A stretch of 64,000 nt of DNA from Endocalyx cinctus (taxonomy: Eukaryota; Ascomycota; Sordariomycetes; Amphisphaeriales; Apiosporaceae). The notes beneath the pieces were generated by a model. It had not been told where the DNA came from, did not search any database, and saw only the letters and a list, made by a program, of their open reading frames with translations. Shown here piece by piece: positions 1-12,084 of this stretch. Position numbers and translations under genes: made by a program. The stretch spans positions 682,001 through 746,000 of the forward strand of contig BCKC01000004.1 in NCBI GenBank assembly GCA_001600455.1, written 5' to 3'. Each line of letters starts with the position of its first letter. Within the stretch, counting starts at the first letter, position 1.

Positions 1-413
1 AAGATCTGGATGTCGTACGGGATAGAGAAGAGGTCGCGACTATCCTCGTAGGTGAACAAGTAGTAGAAATTGTCGAAGCCGGCCCATGTAATTGCGGACA
101 GACACAGCGAGCACGGCTCATGGGTGGCAAGGAATAAACATTCCTTGGTAGCCGGCCGGTTCTGACCAGAAGGAAATGACGAGGTGAAAAATTTCTGGAT
201 GCAGTTCAACTCTCCGTGTAGGAGGGGCGACGTCGCCTCGTCGTTGGTAGCTAACGTGAGCGGCTCCAGGGTTGATTTGGCGAGGATCGCGGCGCCGAAC
301 AATTTGCATCCTGAGACGACGCCCTGTTCGGTTAAAGGCACAATTTGTTTTTCAATAGTGGTTAGGAACGTTGATAATAACACCTTTGAACCATGAGATT
401 GTGATGAAGTCAT
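1..413 (-). CDS. CMP/dCMP deaminase-type zinc protein, partial (3' end outside window)
   Basis: The minus strand from an ATG at 413 is open to the window edge, giving the first 137 residues. They contain both halves of the cytidine/deoxycytidylate deaminase zinc site: an H-G-E at residues 66-68 (metal His plus the catalytic Glu) and a P-C-x-x-C at residues 100-104 in the context HEPCSLCLSAI. Members of this superfamily hydrolytically deaminate cytosine or related bases, nucleosides or nucleotides. The substrate cannot be told from the sequence. No intron is needed in the visible part. The C-terminal end is missing, so total length and domain architecture are unknown. The gene lies outside the secondary-metabolite cluster and is probably a housekeeping gene. 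The family call is solid because of the two motifs and their spacing; the exact substrate class is open. Confidence 0.85.
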   Translation of the reverse strand, partial: MTSSQSHGSKVLLSTFLTTIEKQIVPLTEQGVVSGCKLFGAAILAKSTLEPLTLATNDEATSPLLHGELNCIQKFFTSSFPSGQNRPATKECLFLATHEPCSLCLSAITWAGFDNFYYLFTYEDSRDLFSIPYDIQI

Positions 414-2219
414 CGTGGTTTCGTTACGGTGCAAGTGAGGGGTATCTAATTATCGCTAGTGTAGTTAGTGGGTAAGAATAGATAACAGAGAGTAAATAGT
501 TATTTCGTAATTATTTTGGAACAACTATAACTTTATTGAGCCTTCGGATTGTTAAGAATTCTGAGAATATCTTTTCTGCATTATTTACCGGAAGAAAGGG
601 AAAAAAAAAATTATTGTCGGCTTCCCATTTGCTCTCTCCTGGGTCGGTATAGTGTCGGACATTTCCGTATCAGCATGCACTACCGAAGGCCGGTTATCTC
701 CGCTTTGCGACAACTACCTCGATGATAGATTGTGGGAAATTTTAAATTTTTGGCCAAGTCATATATGCGTATATACTGTAAATACTGAGTGAAATTTGCC
801 AGTATGATACGCTCGACGACAAGTAGGAGTGATGGACTTAACGTTGGAACGATGCATTGCCGCTGGGTTCATTTTAATAAGGTCATCCTACTGAAGGTGA
901 AGTTACGTAACTTGCGGCTTCAAAATATAGTGGTCGAAACACTACTTATATGTATACATATTATACACGAGTGATTTACTAACATGGGTAGGTAAATTAT
1001 ACCCAGACCTAAGGGTTCATTCAGGGCACCCTTGTACATATGGGTCCTATTGCTGTAACACCTCTCACCTGTTTTTCCCCCCTCTCTTTTTTACAATCAC
1101 CTGCCAATAAAAGCTTAATCACCAAGTCAAACGTTAGTTTTAAGGAAACATATATGTACTTTGAATGGGTATATATCTTTTTGTTTCGGTGCGGATCAAG
1201 CGGAATTCGGCAAGCAAGGGCTTGTTTCAACTTAGAACATCCCGTTGAAAAGGGAACGTGGAAATAGTATGTGTATTAAGCTAATACTCTTCCGAGTCAT
1301 AGCAAATAGCAAATTTATGGCCAAGCATTCTTGCCAAATATTTCCTGGTAAATAGTAATAACTGACCCTTATAACCGTGAACTTTTTCTGGGCTTCACCT
1401 GTTCTGCCCGTCATATGGGTTCGCGCGGTGTTCCAGGCCCCTTTCATATGCCCCATTACCAGTATCTGAAAGTTTGCTTCATTGTCACTCCTCTCCCTCC
1501 TTTCTGACAGATTCCTCTCCCCTTCTATTTCTTACTTGGTTATTTACCTCAACTTTCATTAGATGTGATGAATACCCCAACCTTATCTATTAATTAACTC
1601 ATGGCTCCCACCTAGGTATCTCATTCCACCTTCCCAATAGTCTTACAAAATTGTTATATGAATTCGAACAGAAGTCGCAGCACTCTATGTAGTAAATATT
1701 TTAATATTAATCGGTCAAATGGTCAAAGACAATAACCAGTGGTAACTCGAGGTGAATAAAATGGGAGGATCACGTTAGAAAACCCTAAATTATAAACCGC
1801 TAGCCTGCGGTGCTAACAGTACTCATCGTCCCATATATTATTATGGTGCATCGAGGAACTAATAGAGGATTGTTTATCACGCCTGGCTTTTCCTGGTCTT
1901 GTATACTCTGTCTACAGCTGGGTTCAAGAGTTATATCAAGAGCAGTATATCCCTAGTTGTCCTTGATAGCTAGATCTTCCCTAGCTTGCAGAAGAGTATC
2001 AATCGCCTCTGTCGTCCACAATAAAACTGATTACCTGATAGTCAAAGCGTAATTATATAGTTTTGCAGCTCTGCCACGAAGTTGTTGATCAGTGACATTG
2101 GATTTATGTCAAGCCTGGGTTCCTACCGAAGGTGACAATAACCCCAAAGGTATTATTACATCTTATTCCAGCAGATCAAGGCCTTCAGAATGGTCCTAAT
2201 ACTCATTTGAGAATCCTTT
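414..2219. other. Gene-free AT-rich interval
   Basis: No reading frame here has a recognisable domain or a believable exon structure on either strand. The sequence is AT-rich with short homopolymers (for example a run of A at 601-610). It holds the upstream region of the deaminase gene on its left side. Confidence 0.6.
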
Positions 2220-2842
2220 TCAGTTCGGAGAAGAGCGAATAGGGTTAATAGATTTGTCTTGTATATCGACAGCGATCGCCATCGCGAGCTCTTTAAAGGT
2301 TAGAGGGCGGGCAGCTTTGGCAACCCATCGAATGACCTTCTCAATGGCCTTCCAAATAACATGTATATATGACTTGTACTCGTAGCTACTTTTATCATCT
2401 TTGTAGTACTCATCTTCAACGTCATTGATTGCTGCAATAAAAGTATTTTGGTTCTTGACACTGCTGTATTCTCGGATAATTTTCACATAATGACACGAAA
2501 CATCTCAGAGAGCTCAGGGGGCAGCTTTTCAACCATATAGTATAGCCATTGAAGAGACATTGAAAGTCTTTTCTTCATATGATTAAAACCTAAACCCTAA
2601 AATATGGCTGTCTGGGTGATTGTATGGTGCACTAGTTTCCGGCTCGAGGCGGGTTTGTTCGTATTATAGTGGAGACTCTACCTCCGGATTCCAATAATTA
2701 CCTGCGGCGGCTAATGGGGATTTTCGGTATGGCCAGACCCTTTTTTTATACGTTAATATGCGGCTAAGGAAGTCTACCGTGACATCCTCACCTATACATT
2801 CGTCGATACTCAGCGATACAGAAAATATTCTCTAGGTGATAT

Positions 2843-2880
<38 letters not shown>

Positions 2881-4097
2881 ATCGATTGAGCGTATATCCC
2901 GAAGAGCACCGAATGAAAGTCTGGAAGTTTTGGATTAAATACATACCATCCATGTAGTGAATCGCATTTTGGTACAATATTTTCAAACTCAGACTGAGCA
3001 GATTTCAAATACTAAAATATGAAAGCTCGAAGGATGTAATTGCATCATTCTTGAGATTGTTTCCCTTTGTTACAGAATTTTGCAAAGATAACCTCATTTC
3101 CAATGTGGTTCTCCTCTGCGGTAGTAATAAGGATCTTTAATTATTACGATTTTAGTCATAAAGACACTCTTACTCGAGCCAGCCTTGCGACTAAATAGTA
3201 GTCCCCGTGGACTGGACGATTTGTGCATTATCTAAAAGTATCGTTATTCTAATTATATACAATCAAGATTCGACCAAGTTGTATCTTTGATCTCATCTGT
3301 TGTATGATGATTGATCTTAAACGTTTGAGGAATACTGAAAGGATCCTGTCAGCACAATATTCTAGTTTCGAGCAGTAACTGGAAACTTAAGTAGCTACAA
3401 TTATCTTGATATGAGCGCTGACTCATAAAATTTTAATAAATAATTAGAATCAGCAATCGTACCAATCTGAGGCCATGATTAGTGAATTACGATGCTAATC
3501 TACAATTTCTCCAATACCGCAACAATGGAATTCGAATCAAGCTGTAATCTGTTAAAGTTCATATCACAGAGCGCGCGGAGCACATCAATGCTGATAATGT
3601 TATTAATGTTCCGTCTCTTTCCCAGTAGCAATTTCTCCACCCTTTTCAAAACATCGCCGACTTAAGTCGGGTTTTCACGAACATGGTAATCTAGTAGAAC
3701 TCGAGATTCATATTTGTTGCCGCGCCCAAACAACTGTGATGTCGATTGGTTATTTCGATATAACTTTGATAGAAGTACGTAATAGATAAGAGAAATGATC
3801 CAACTGATATTGGTCAATAATGAGGTCTGATTATAACTAAATAAGATCATCTTAAACCCATCCAACCGTGTGACATTATAACTATCAATCGAAGATTTTA
3901 TCTATTTTGTATATTAATTAAATGACCAATTACTATTTTAAGAAGATTAAGATTCTCGAGGAATTCTAATATAGCTTTCAGCGCCCCTTTACAATGTTTT
4001 TCATGAGTTCAATAGCAGTGGTAGTTGTCTTTATAACCCAGCCTCCCCTTCCGGTGAAGTCAAACACACCGGAGACAACGCCAATGACTTCGGCCAT
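2220..4097 (-). pseudogene. Decayed NACHT/NLR-type (STAND) gene
   Basis: Scattered minus-strand segments keep the order of a fungal NLR protein but are separated by stops and frame changes. At 4097 a frame opens with MAEVIGVVSGVFDF, which resembles the N-terminus of fungal NACHT proteins. At about 3215-3145 a segment reads SRKAGSSKSVFMTKI, a damaged Walker A (P-loop). At about 2580-2490 lies LPPELSEMF, and at 2486-2220 a segment contains ARPLTFKELAMAIAVD; both are typical of the helical/winged-helix region after the NTPase, where intact proteins have a similar R-P-L-T-x-x-E-L. The high AT content and many stops fit repeat-induced point mutation or long neutral decay. No C-terminal repeat domain was found. 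The family assignment rests on motif order, not on an alignment, so it is moderately confident. Confidence 0.55.
2845..2879. repeat. Abutting poly-T / poly-A homopolymers
   Basis: A run of about 16 T is followed directly by a run of about 19 A, making a perfect homopolymer palindrome inside the NLR relic. It could be natural, but similar T-then-A runs occur at about 48579-48599 and at the N-containing site near 52063-52114, so a sequencing or assembly artefact is possible. Confidence 0.6.
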
Positions 4098-6588
4098 CGC
4101 GGGGAGACTGGGCGCTGGAAGAAAAAGGGGGGGGGAATACTATATAAGCTACCAAAAATACGGCGATTCGTTCTAAGATTATGTGTAGAGAACGGTGCTA
4201 ATACCAGTATAAAAATTCAATTTGCAGTTAGGTAAACTCCAATCATTCTTTTGCAAATCAGTATTGATACAGGGTACTCTGCATACATATTCAAGCGGGT
4301 TGAAAGATATCTAAATGATTCATTAATCAATGTGATGATTTTTTTCTCTTATTTACAGAGACTTATAATATGCTATCTAATTAACATAAATATCTGTTAA
4401 TTTTTGATAATTATTTAAGTAGCTGCTTATGTTGATAGAAATATATATATGAGGTCCACAGTCTCTCAGGACAAATTATATAATCCTCAAAACTAGAACA
4501 GCGATGCCAAATTTTGATATTGACTGCTAAAGATAGAGTGGTAATTCATATCACTTTAACTACTAAATTTGGGTGCAAATATTTTACTTAACAATCTGTT
4601 ATTAATTATAATTAATTAGAATAGATCATAGTGATAAACAACGGAACAATAATCCATGTGAGGACGAGAGGATCATCGCGGTGTATTTAACAATTTGAGA
4701 TATTCCACCGTTCCTTGTCTCATCACGTGCTATGAGCAACAACAAGAAGAAATATATTAAATTTCAAGTTCGGGAATGTATATAAAGATTAGAAATGCTC
4801 TTGTCCTTTATTGTGATTATTATTCAAATATTCATAAGCACCTGACTTGAAATTTATCAATTTATTGTGTTCTTTGCAGGAGTAAGTTTTTTTTTTTTTT
4901 TTTTAGGACGAATGAGTAGAAGATCAAGTGTTATGCTGTTATGTTTATGCTGCATGATAATAATGCCCAAGATAGAGTAGGATGGCTGGTGCAGATAAAG
5001 TAGAAAGTGTCATGGCATTGAAGAAAGGTAGTTTGAACGACTGATGTAATGAAAGCGACTAATTCTGATGGCATCACGCTATGATCTTACGATATGCATT
5101 TCAAATCACTACGAACTCACCGACTCTTTCGTAGCGATCCGGCTATCAAAAAGTTGCTTTCTCGTCGGTGTATTCATTTGGAATAGATGGTTATGCTCAC
5201 GAACGTGATGAAACGATGTTGTCAATCTTTACCTAATACCTACCGTCTAATGAACTTCTGTCAGCAAGAATTGTTAATGCTGTAACTCTAATTTAAAAAT
5301 TGAGAGGTTGAAGGAGGAAATACCATTAACTTGGCGTTGTCTCTAACTTGGTGTAGTTATTATAGGACCTTCCCCTTCGAGTGCGTCTTATTAACTGATT
5401 ATATGATGTTTCCCCTCAAATCAACTATTAATAGACAATGCAGAAATAATTGGTGTACAATTCAAACAGTGAAACTTAAAGGGTGAAATATTATATGATC
5501 ATCTGTATTATATGGTAAAGAACAAAACTTGTTTTTTTAAAGGGGCTTCTAGAAGCAAAGATGATTTATGATGTTTCGTGACAAAATGTCATTAGGTAAA
5601 CTTGGGAAAGTTATACAACAGGGGTTGAAATGCCACGTGAAATCCCTCAGTCCCTGCCGTAACTTGGACAATTCCACTTGGACAATTCCATGTATGTAAA
5701 GGGGTTGAAGTCTTGGCTGTCACGCAAACAGTTCAAATCGGTCGCAACCCTAAATCTCGTGTTAAGTGGAGAATGAGATCCATTTTATAACGTACGCATT
5801 GAGCTTGGCGGGAGTAGTTCGATTCAGCTATATATATCCCTGCGGAAAGGGTATCGTGAGGCTTAGTGACAAGTTTTCGGTAAATCTGAATGTTATTTGG
5901 TATTATAACTTCTAAATTTGACTTCATCTGATAAATTTTATCATGCGATGATAGATGTTTTCTATTATAGTAATAGTTTACTAGGAGTCCATTGATCGAT
6001 TAACTGATGATTAGAAATGACTTTGCTTAAACTATTCATCTTTTATCCATTATTTCAGTAGCTATCTACGTGAGATCTAATTTCTCTTCCTTAACCCCTG
6101 AATGTATTACACAGTAAGTTGACTGTTTGTTGAGCTTTTTCCCCCTTGCATACGTATTATACGATGAAATCTATAGATAAGAGTTAAGGTTATTCTTCCT
6201 TGTGGATGCGGCCCCATTCATACCCAGACAGGGTCTAGTACACTATATAATGTGGAGTGTAGTATACACTAGTAGTTGACAATGAAACCCTGTCAATCAT
6301 ACCTCATACCAATTTCGCCCATCATTCCGGTGGGGATCGTCTCATGGTTGGCGGGGGAGTGGAAATACACAGCCTAGCAAGGTTATGCAGTGGAACTTGT
6401 CTTACCTTCACTCTGTCCGCTCCACCCGGAGAATCGGCATGATCATGGGTATCGATCTTTCTTCCGCAAGGCGTATGCGGGCTTCCGCTCTTCTCGTCGT
6501 TCCACCATAGAACCCCTTAGCTTGGGAGTTGGCTGGGGTAAAATTGACTATTGGCTACTCGTATACTTCTTTCAACCTCTTGGAAAAA
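4098..6588. other. Gene-free AT-rich interval
   Basis: No coding region could be supported. The interval is strongly AT-rich up to about 6.3 kb, with a run of 18 T near 4888-4905, and then shifts to a more balanced composition before the promoter of the secreted-protein gene. The AT bias is shared with the NLR relic to the left, so the whole 1.5-6.3 kb stretch looks like one decayed compartment. Confidence 0.6.
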
Positions 6589-6814
6589 TTATATAAACAT
6601 CACGATGATCGCATGAGTTTGGGTTTTTCTCTCTTTCTTCTTCACCCACAATCACTTCAAGCAATTCCTTCCTTCTCAGTTTTCTTTCAATTCTCAACAG
6701 TATTTTCTTCCTCCATTCCCTCGTTCTTTGAGCTTTTCAAGATCATTCATTCATCTTATCATCCATTTCGTCTATCCTTTCTTTTTAAAGACAAATAAAC
6801 ATACCACCGACAAA
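6589..6814 (+). promoter_or_regulatory. TATA-like element and pyrimidine-rich leader of the secreted-protein gene
   Basis: A TATATAAAC-type box at about 6590-6598 lies about 220 nt upstream of the ATG at 6815. It is followed by a long C/T-rich stretch (about 6620-6790) of the kind found around transcription starts and in leaders of highly expressed fungal genes. The start site itself cannot be placed. Confidence 0.45.
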
Positions 6815-7541
6815 ATGCAGTTCCGCTCCGTCGCCGTCATGAGCCTCCTCAGCTCCGCTCTTACCACCGCTGCCCCCGTCGATACCACCACTTCTCAGCA
6901 GGTAGAGAAGCGTGAGATCGTCACCACCCTCCTCACCACTGCCGCTACCACTGCCGTCACCGCATTGACCCAGCAGGCCGTCACCGCTGTTGGTGACCTT
7001 ATCTCGGATATCTCCAACTTTGACGATGTGGGTCACTGATCAGTTCCGATCATGAAAAGGCTAGACCAGAACACTAACTATATACTTTTAATACAGGCCC
7101 GTGAAGCATTCACCCAGCAGACTACCACCGACATGTGGAACAGCAACCCTGACCCGGAGAAGTTCAAGGCTGTCGTCTGCTACAACCAGGGCTACTCCCT
7201 TGAGGACCCCGCCGGTATCGACGGTCTCACCAGTGTCAAGCTCGAGATGGGCCTCTTGAACGTTGAGTACGTTCCCCTCTCCCTTTTGGGCCCTCGCCTT
7301 GAGCATTACATAGCTACATGATTACTGACATTTTATGCGCCGCGTCTACAGCTTCGACTGCATGTACATGACCTCTCCCAACGCCTTCTTCACCGAGGGT
7401 GACGGTGGCTTCATCAACGTAAGTACAAGCTCCGCCACACTCCGACTGCATATAACTAATATCGCCCCCCTTCAGCTCGCAACCCGCTTCGCCGACAACT
7501 GCTCTTTCGATGACGAGACCAAGGATCTCCGCTGCACTTAA
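6815..7541 (+). CDS. Small secreted cysteine-containing protein (four exons)
   Basis: Exons 6815-7027, 7097-7266, 7352-7418 and 7476-7541 join in frame to a 171-residue protein; all introns are GT-AG and the first has a clear CTAAC-type branch site. Residues 1 to about 20 form a signal peptide (MQFRSVAVMSLLSSALTTAA) followed by a short pro-region ending in a Lys-Arg (VEKR) that would suit Kex2 cleavage. The mature part has an Ala/Thr-rich helix-like stretch and then four cysteines in contexts VVCYN, DFDCMY, DNCSF and LRCT, enough for two disulfides. It resembles a family of uncharacterised fungal secreted proteins (perhaps the one labelled DUF7888, from memory). No catalytic motif is seen. 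An effector-like or cell-surface role is possible but not shown. Codon use is strongly C-ending, unlike the neighbouring AT-rich DNA, which suggests high expression. Confidence 0.8.
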
Positions 7542-10135
7542 AAAGACTTTCAGGTCTTACCAGTCCTCTCCATTTGATTTTGTCTATCTCAATTTTTTCC
7601 TTTTTTTTTTTTTTTTCTCTCATGATTTGAGATGTCTTTCTTTTATATCAAGATACACACTGGTCACTCGTTTTTTTGGTTTTCGTCTTTCGATCGGGGC
7701 TCGGTCGCTGGGGTATAGACAGGTATGGGAACGTGAATGGATACTCGTGTGTATGAGCGGGAAGAGTACGCAAGAAGGTACAGGATTGCTTGGGTTATTC
7801 GTTAAAAATCAGTCATTCGTTAAATCTGTCATTACTTGTAGAAGATAAAAAAAGAATAATGCTATTGTTTTTTTACCTTTACACTATATACCTTACTTAC
7901 CTGATCTTTCCTAAAGTGAACTGTATGAAGTCAAATAAGAGCTGGCTAGCTACCGGCTACTCCGCTGTATGTATATAATGTGATATGTATACATGTTATT
8001 GCCCGCCTCGCACATAACTTATACAGGAGACGATAGGCTGAGTTGTGGGATAGCCTATCTACTTCTAAGGCATCAAAAGATTGCTTGACATAACTAGTGA
8101 AACAATGGAACTTGGACTCTTAATTACAATATATTCGCACTGCTACAGTGACTGTAATAATTGTCATTCCGTATTGTCTATCTAGAGGAAATCCCTTCGC
8201 CTAAGTTATGTCATACGCTGGGCTGCCTATCCCACGAACACGCTTCAGAGGATTAGATTTTGATCATTAGGAGAGCCATAAATTAATTTTATTACCCGGA
8301 AAGGCCTACTCCTACTACGAATTAGCTGTTGTCTCGCAACTTACCTCACTCGGGTAACCTCATACGGTGACAATTTTTTACCACTAGTTGACCCCTCCTA
8401 AATCATGACTCTTGACCGTAATATCTTTCTAATCTCTTCAAAGTAAACTCGTCTCTGTCGCTACTTTTTTTTTTTTTTTGAAAAGGTTTCGCGCTGGAGG
8501 CTCTGCTGCCGCGGTAAGATTTGCTCATACAGCGTTGGAGCGACTGGAGCCGTAACAGAAACAGTTTCAAGCAACTTCGTGGCGTGGTGGGGTTTTGCGA
8601 TGCTTTGGTAACAGTATCGATGGTTGCGAGTGGGTTTTCTACCATTCCTGTACGGATCGAAATTTCATATATATATATATATATATATATCCCGTTTTAG
8701 TATGTGTACGTAAGTATCGTGAATATACCTCTCTTTCCAGTTATAAGTGTAGCCCCTGAAGTAAAAGATGAACCAGGGCCCAAGCAAATTGATAAAGGCG
8801 AGCTGAGTAAATTTAGCTACGTAATTTTAAAAGCGAATAATGAAAATATAAACCATTCTTCTCCCCCTTCTCTCTTGGAATAGTATGCAGTATTATTAGA
8901 AGAGCCATTTCCCAAGATTTAAACTAGATATAATTTCAAACAATATAGATTTTTAACTAGATATATGTGGCCGATGCTCCTGACGGAAGAGATGGGGATT
9001 CTTAACATAACATCAAAACAAACCCCACGTGACTACTATCGCTGTCAATCCGCGAAATATCGTTGCGATTCCTCAATATAAGGGTAAATACAAACGCAAA
9101 AAGACCTGAGTTGCCTGATATAGACTTTATCGAGTTATCCATATATTATCAAAGCCCGATGCATTCAGGGGTACTTTCAGGGGTGGAATGTTGCGTAGTG
9201 GTTGAGTAAAGGCACCGCCTCACGGTAAGAAGCTCGTTTACAAATGATGATACTGATATAAATTCCTCAGGATTCTTCCATTTCATACCAGTATCTCTAC
9301 GCGTGGTGCTCAGGGGTCTTCTTCTCTTCATTCAGTACAGTTAAATGACCGATAAAGTGTACACATACAGTGTTAATTATTAACCAAAGAAATAAGCACT
9401 GTACTACCGTCTGTTTAACGAAAGTCCCACGCAGCAACTGATATCTACGTACGGAGTATTATATAACATATACCATACAAATCTATATTTTCGTGATACT
9501 TATTTTCACCCTTTTTTAAGATAATTATACATAATTACTTAACTAATTCAGAGACAACCCTATTCTTTACTGTGGAATCTTAGAAGTTAGTATAATTTAC
9601 TATATTGCTTCAGTCCCCCCTTCTGCTACGATGTTTAAACTTGGTATAGCCATGTCGGGGGCAGTGGGAATATTAGCGCCGGAGGATCACATGCAGCCAC
9701 ACACAAGGAGTTTATTTAAATTACTTACGCATCGGGCCGTATGCATAAGCGTCATCTAGTTACGTTCTAACTCGTTGGTGAGACTTTAGTATCTATACTA
9801 TACTAGGCATGCCGAGTTGTATGGATTCGTGGTGTGATATGGTGAGTTCGGGCTACTAATGGGCTATTTCTTCATGATTTATGGAACATGTTATCGGCTT
9901 CTTCACGATGTGACAAGACACTGAAGGGATGATCCTTCGCTCGTTTAATATATCATCTATTAATCGTGTAGGAATGACCAACTTCAAGTCTGAAGTGCAG
10001 AAAATATCACGATCTACTAGGATTAAAGAAATTACCTACATAAGACACTGTTAATCACATTCTACTTTGTACTCCACCTAGACAATGCGCATATTCATAT
10101 CCCCAATCCTCTGAATCTCCCCTTTAACGACTGCA
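7542..10135. other. Intergenic interval without a supported gene
   Basis: Nothing with domain similarity was found. It holds a T-rich 3' region just after the secreted-protein gene, an (AT)n microsatellite at about 8668-8690, and a slightly GC-richer island at about 8480-8645 that is open for 80 codons on the minus strand but matches no family I know. The last few hundred bases are the promoter of the PhyH-type gene. Confidence 0.5.
8668..8690. repeat. (AT)n microsatellite
   Basis: A plain run of about eleven AT dinucleotides in intergenic DNA. Confidence 0.85.
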
Positions 10136-10954
10136 ATGGCTCTAGATCTCAATGCTGTGAAATCACATTTCAAAGAGCATGGTTGGGCTAAAGTTCCCTC
10201 CGTTTTACCCCAACACGAGATCTCCGCTGCACTGGACCGCTTATGGCAGGAGAAGCAAGACATCGAGACTCGGGGTGAAAGCGCGCACCTACCGTTGCTA
10301 GATCCCAACGCGAGCAATGTGCGGATTTTCTTTCTCATGGAGGTCGACAAAATATTTCGTGATCTAGCATCCCATCCCGTGGCGGCAGAACTGGTCAAAT
10401 CGGTATTGGGTCAGAACTACCTTATCAGCAACTTCTCTGCTAATATCGCACGGCCTGGAGCCCGGAGTATGTTTTTACATTCGGATCAGAGTATCGTGTT
10501 CCCTAGCCCCTGGTTAGAAACGTGGGCAGTCAACGTCATCTGGCTGCTTACAGACGCGACCAAAGAAAATGGCGCGACCCTGTACGTTCCAGGGTCCAAG
10601 GAATGGACCAACCATACACAACTCCCCGAAAAAGCGCCAGATCTACTAGTACCCTTTGAAGGGCGAGCAGGCGATATGATCCTAATGGATGGACGTTTGT
10701 GGCATACTTCAGGAAATAACGTTACCGCCGATAGTGACCGCGCCCAGGTATTTGGCTATTACACTAAGTCATTCATACGACAACAGGTCAATTGGACAGC
10801 CAAACTGTCGACAGAGACTAAAGAATCTCTAAGTGAAGACTTCAAAGAACGACTTGGACTTAGTATAGTCGCAAATACAGAGGCTGTAGGAGACTGGAGA
10901 CCGTTCTCCGATCAATTCCCTGAGTATGCGAAAAATGATCCGGGACGTTTATGA
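10136..10954 (+). CDS. Phytanoyl-CoA dioxygenase (PhyH)-family Fe(II)/2-oxoglutarate oxygenase
   Basis: This intronless gene encodes 272 residues, a normal length for fungal PhyH-like enzymes. The iron-binding facial triad is visible: H115-x-D117 in the context FLHSDQS and a distal H190 in LWHTSGNN. R202 in the following RAQVFGYY is well placed to bind the 2-oxoglutarate carboxylate. Such enzymes hydroxylate, desaturate or rearrange small molecules using Fe(II), O2 and 2-oxoglutarate, and many fungal clusters carry one as a tailoring enzyme. There is no targeting signal, so it is probably cytosolic. It is the first gene of a same-strand trio with the SDR at 12.1 kb and the acetyltransferase at 13.5 kb, which suggests it belongs to the left flank of the cluster. 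Its substrate is unknown. The family call is firm; cluster membership is inferred from position. Confidence 0.88.
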   Translation: MALDLNAVKSHFKEHGWAKVPSVLPQHEISAALDRLWQEKQDIETRGESAHLPLLDPNASNVRIFFLMEVDKIFRDLASHPVAAELVKSVLGQNYLISNFSANIARPGARSMFLHSDQSIVFPSPWLETWAVNVIWLLTDATKENGATLYVPGSKEWTNHTQLPEKAPDLLVPFEGRAGDMILMDGRLWHTSGNNVTADSDRAQVFGYYTKSFIRQQVNWTAKLSTETKESLSEDFKERLGLSIVANTEAVGDWRPFSDQFPEYAKNDPGRL

Positions 10955-12084
10955 TAATTAGCCCATATTGCAAAAGCGACAGGGTAGTAATACGAGGGTG
11001 CCAGGGTGCTCGGAATTGTAGGGTAATAATGTAATGTGGTTACATACGCGAAGTCTTACGTGCATCATTAAACGAGTGTAACTTAAGAGTACCTGGACTG
11101 CTAGATTGGAATGGAGCTCCAGTGCAGTACGGAGTACACCACTTAATACCTACTGTACTTGTACATGCAAGCTGTAAGCTTGGCCTAATTAGGCATGCCA
11201 TCATCACTATTCTCACTATTAACACTGCTGTAAGTATTCTCACTATTCTCACTATCCTCACTATCCTCTCTGTGGATACTGCTGTAAAGAATCCGCTAAC
11301 TCTACTATAACGTACCCCATCGCCATATATGCCAACCCATACTTGAACACATTAAGTAAGCGCTTAAGTATGTAGTCAATCAATATTGTTACAGTATAAT
11401 TGGGGTTGGCTAGCCGGTATTGGCTAAGTAGTAATGTTGACATAGTAGATATCTTTGAAAGCATCACAGGAACCGGGCCGCACCATAAAGGAATGCCAGG
11501 GCGTACCCGGTATTATTCAGATGTCATGTAACTACAAAGTCACTGGTAAACTAGCCTGGTACACCTCTCATAGTCGGGTCCGGGAAGACTCGCAAACTGA
11601 CACTATTTAAGGGGGTTATCACACGGAAATCGGAAATCATGTTGCGTGTGACGAAGTGCGGGGGTCGCGAAACTCTGCATTATTACGATATCTCTGAAGG
11701 ATTTCCCCAAAGCATCAGAGTATATAAAAAGAAAAGATGTCACACCGAATAATTGATTACTCCATCTGATTATCGTTGCAGCTTTCGGGGAGGATGTGAT
11801 TTGGTATCATCGGTTCTCATATAACGCTAGGCAGTTTCTGATATGCGACAGTACATAATGCCAAACATAAAATTACTGACCGGTAAATCAGCAAGGGAGT
11901 TCAGATGTTATGCAAGAATTTTGGTTGGTATGCATGTGATTGGGAATATTAAAATACCTCAAATGCAGCTAGCTAAGGCAAAGCAAATACGTACAGGTAG
12001 TTAGATCAAAATCGGTTGCTACTCTTTGTTTTCAACCTAGCCTCAGCAGAAGTACCTATCCAGCTCCCAAGCAGCATCACTACT
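10955..12084. other. Intergenic interval between PhyH-type gene and SDR
   Basis: No gene could be supported. At about 11205-11275 there is a short imperfect tandem array built on a roughly 9-10 nt unit (variants of TCACTATTC). The right part should contain the promoter of the SDR; a TATATAAAA-like element lies at about 11721-11729. Confidence 0.5.

Noticed and set aside
8006..8250. Possible MITE bounded by shared GTGGGATAG and CATAACTTA words
   Set aside because: The words are not in mirrored order, so they do not form terminal inverted repeats.
8403..8645. 80-codon minus-strand frame in a GC-richer island
   Set aside because: Lys/Ser/Arg-rich with a homopolymer-derived KKKK and no known domain or splice partners; not enough to call a gene.
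9149..9331. 60-codon minus-strand frame
   Set aside because: No domain, no promoter or splicing context; expected by chance in this length of sequence.
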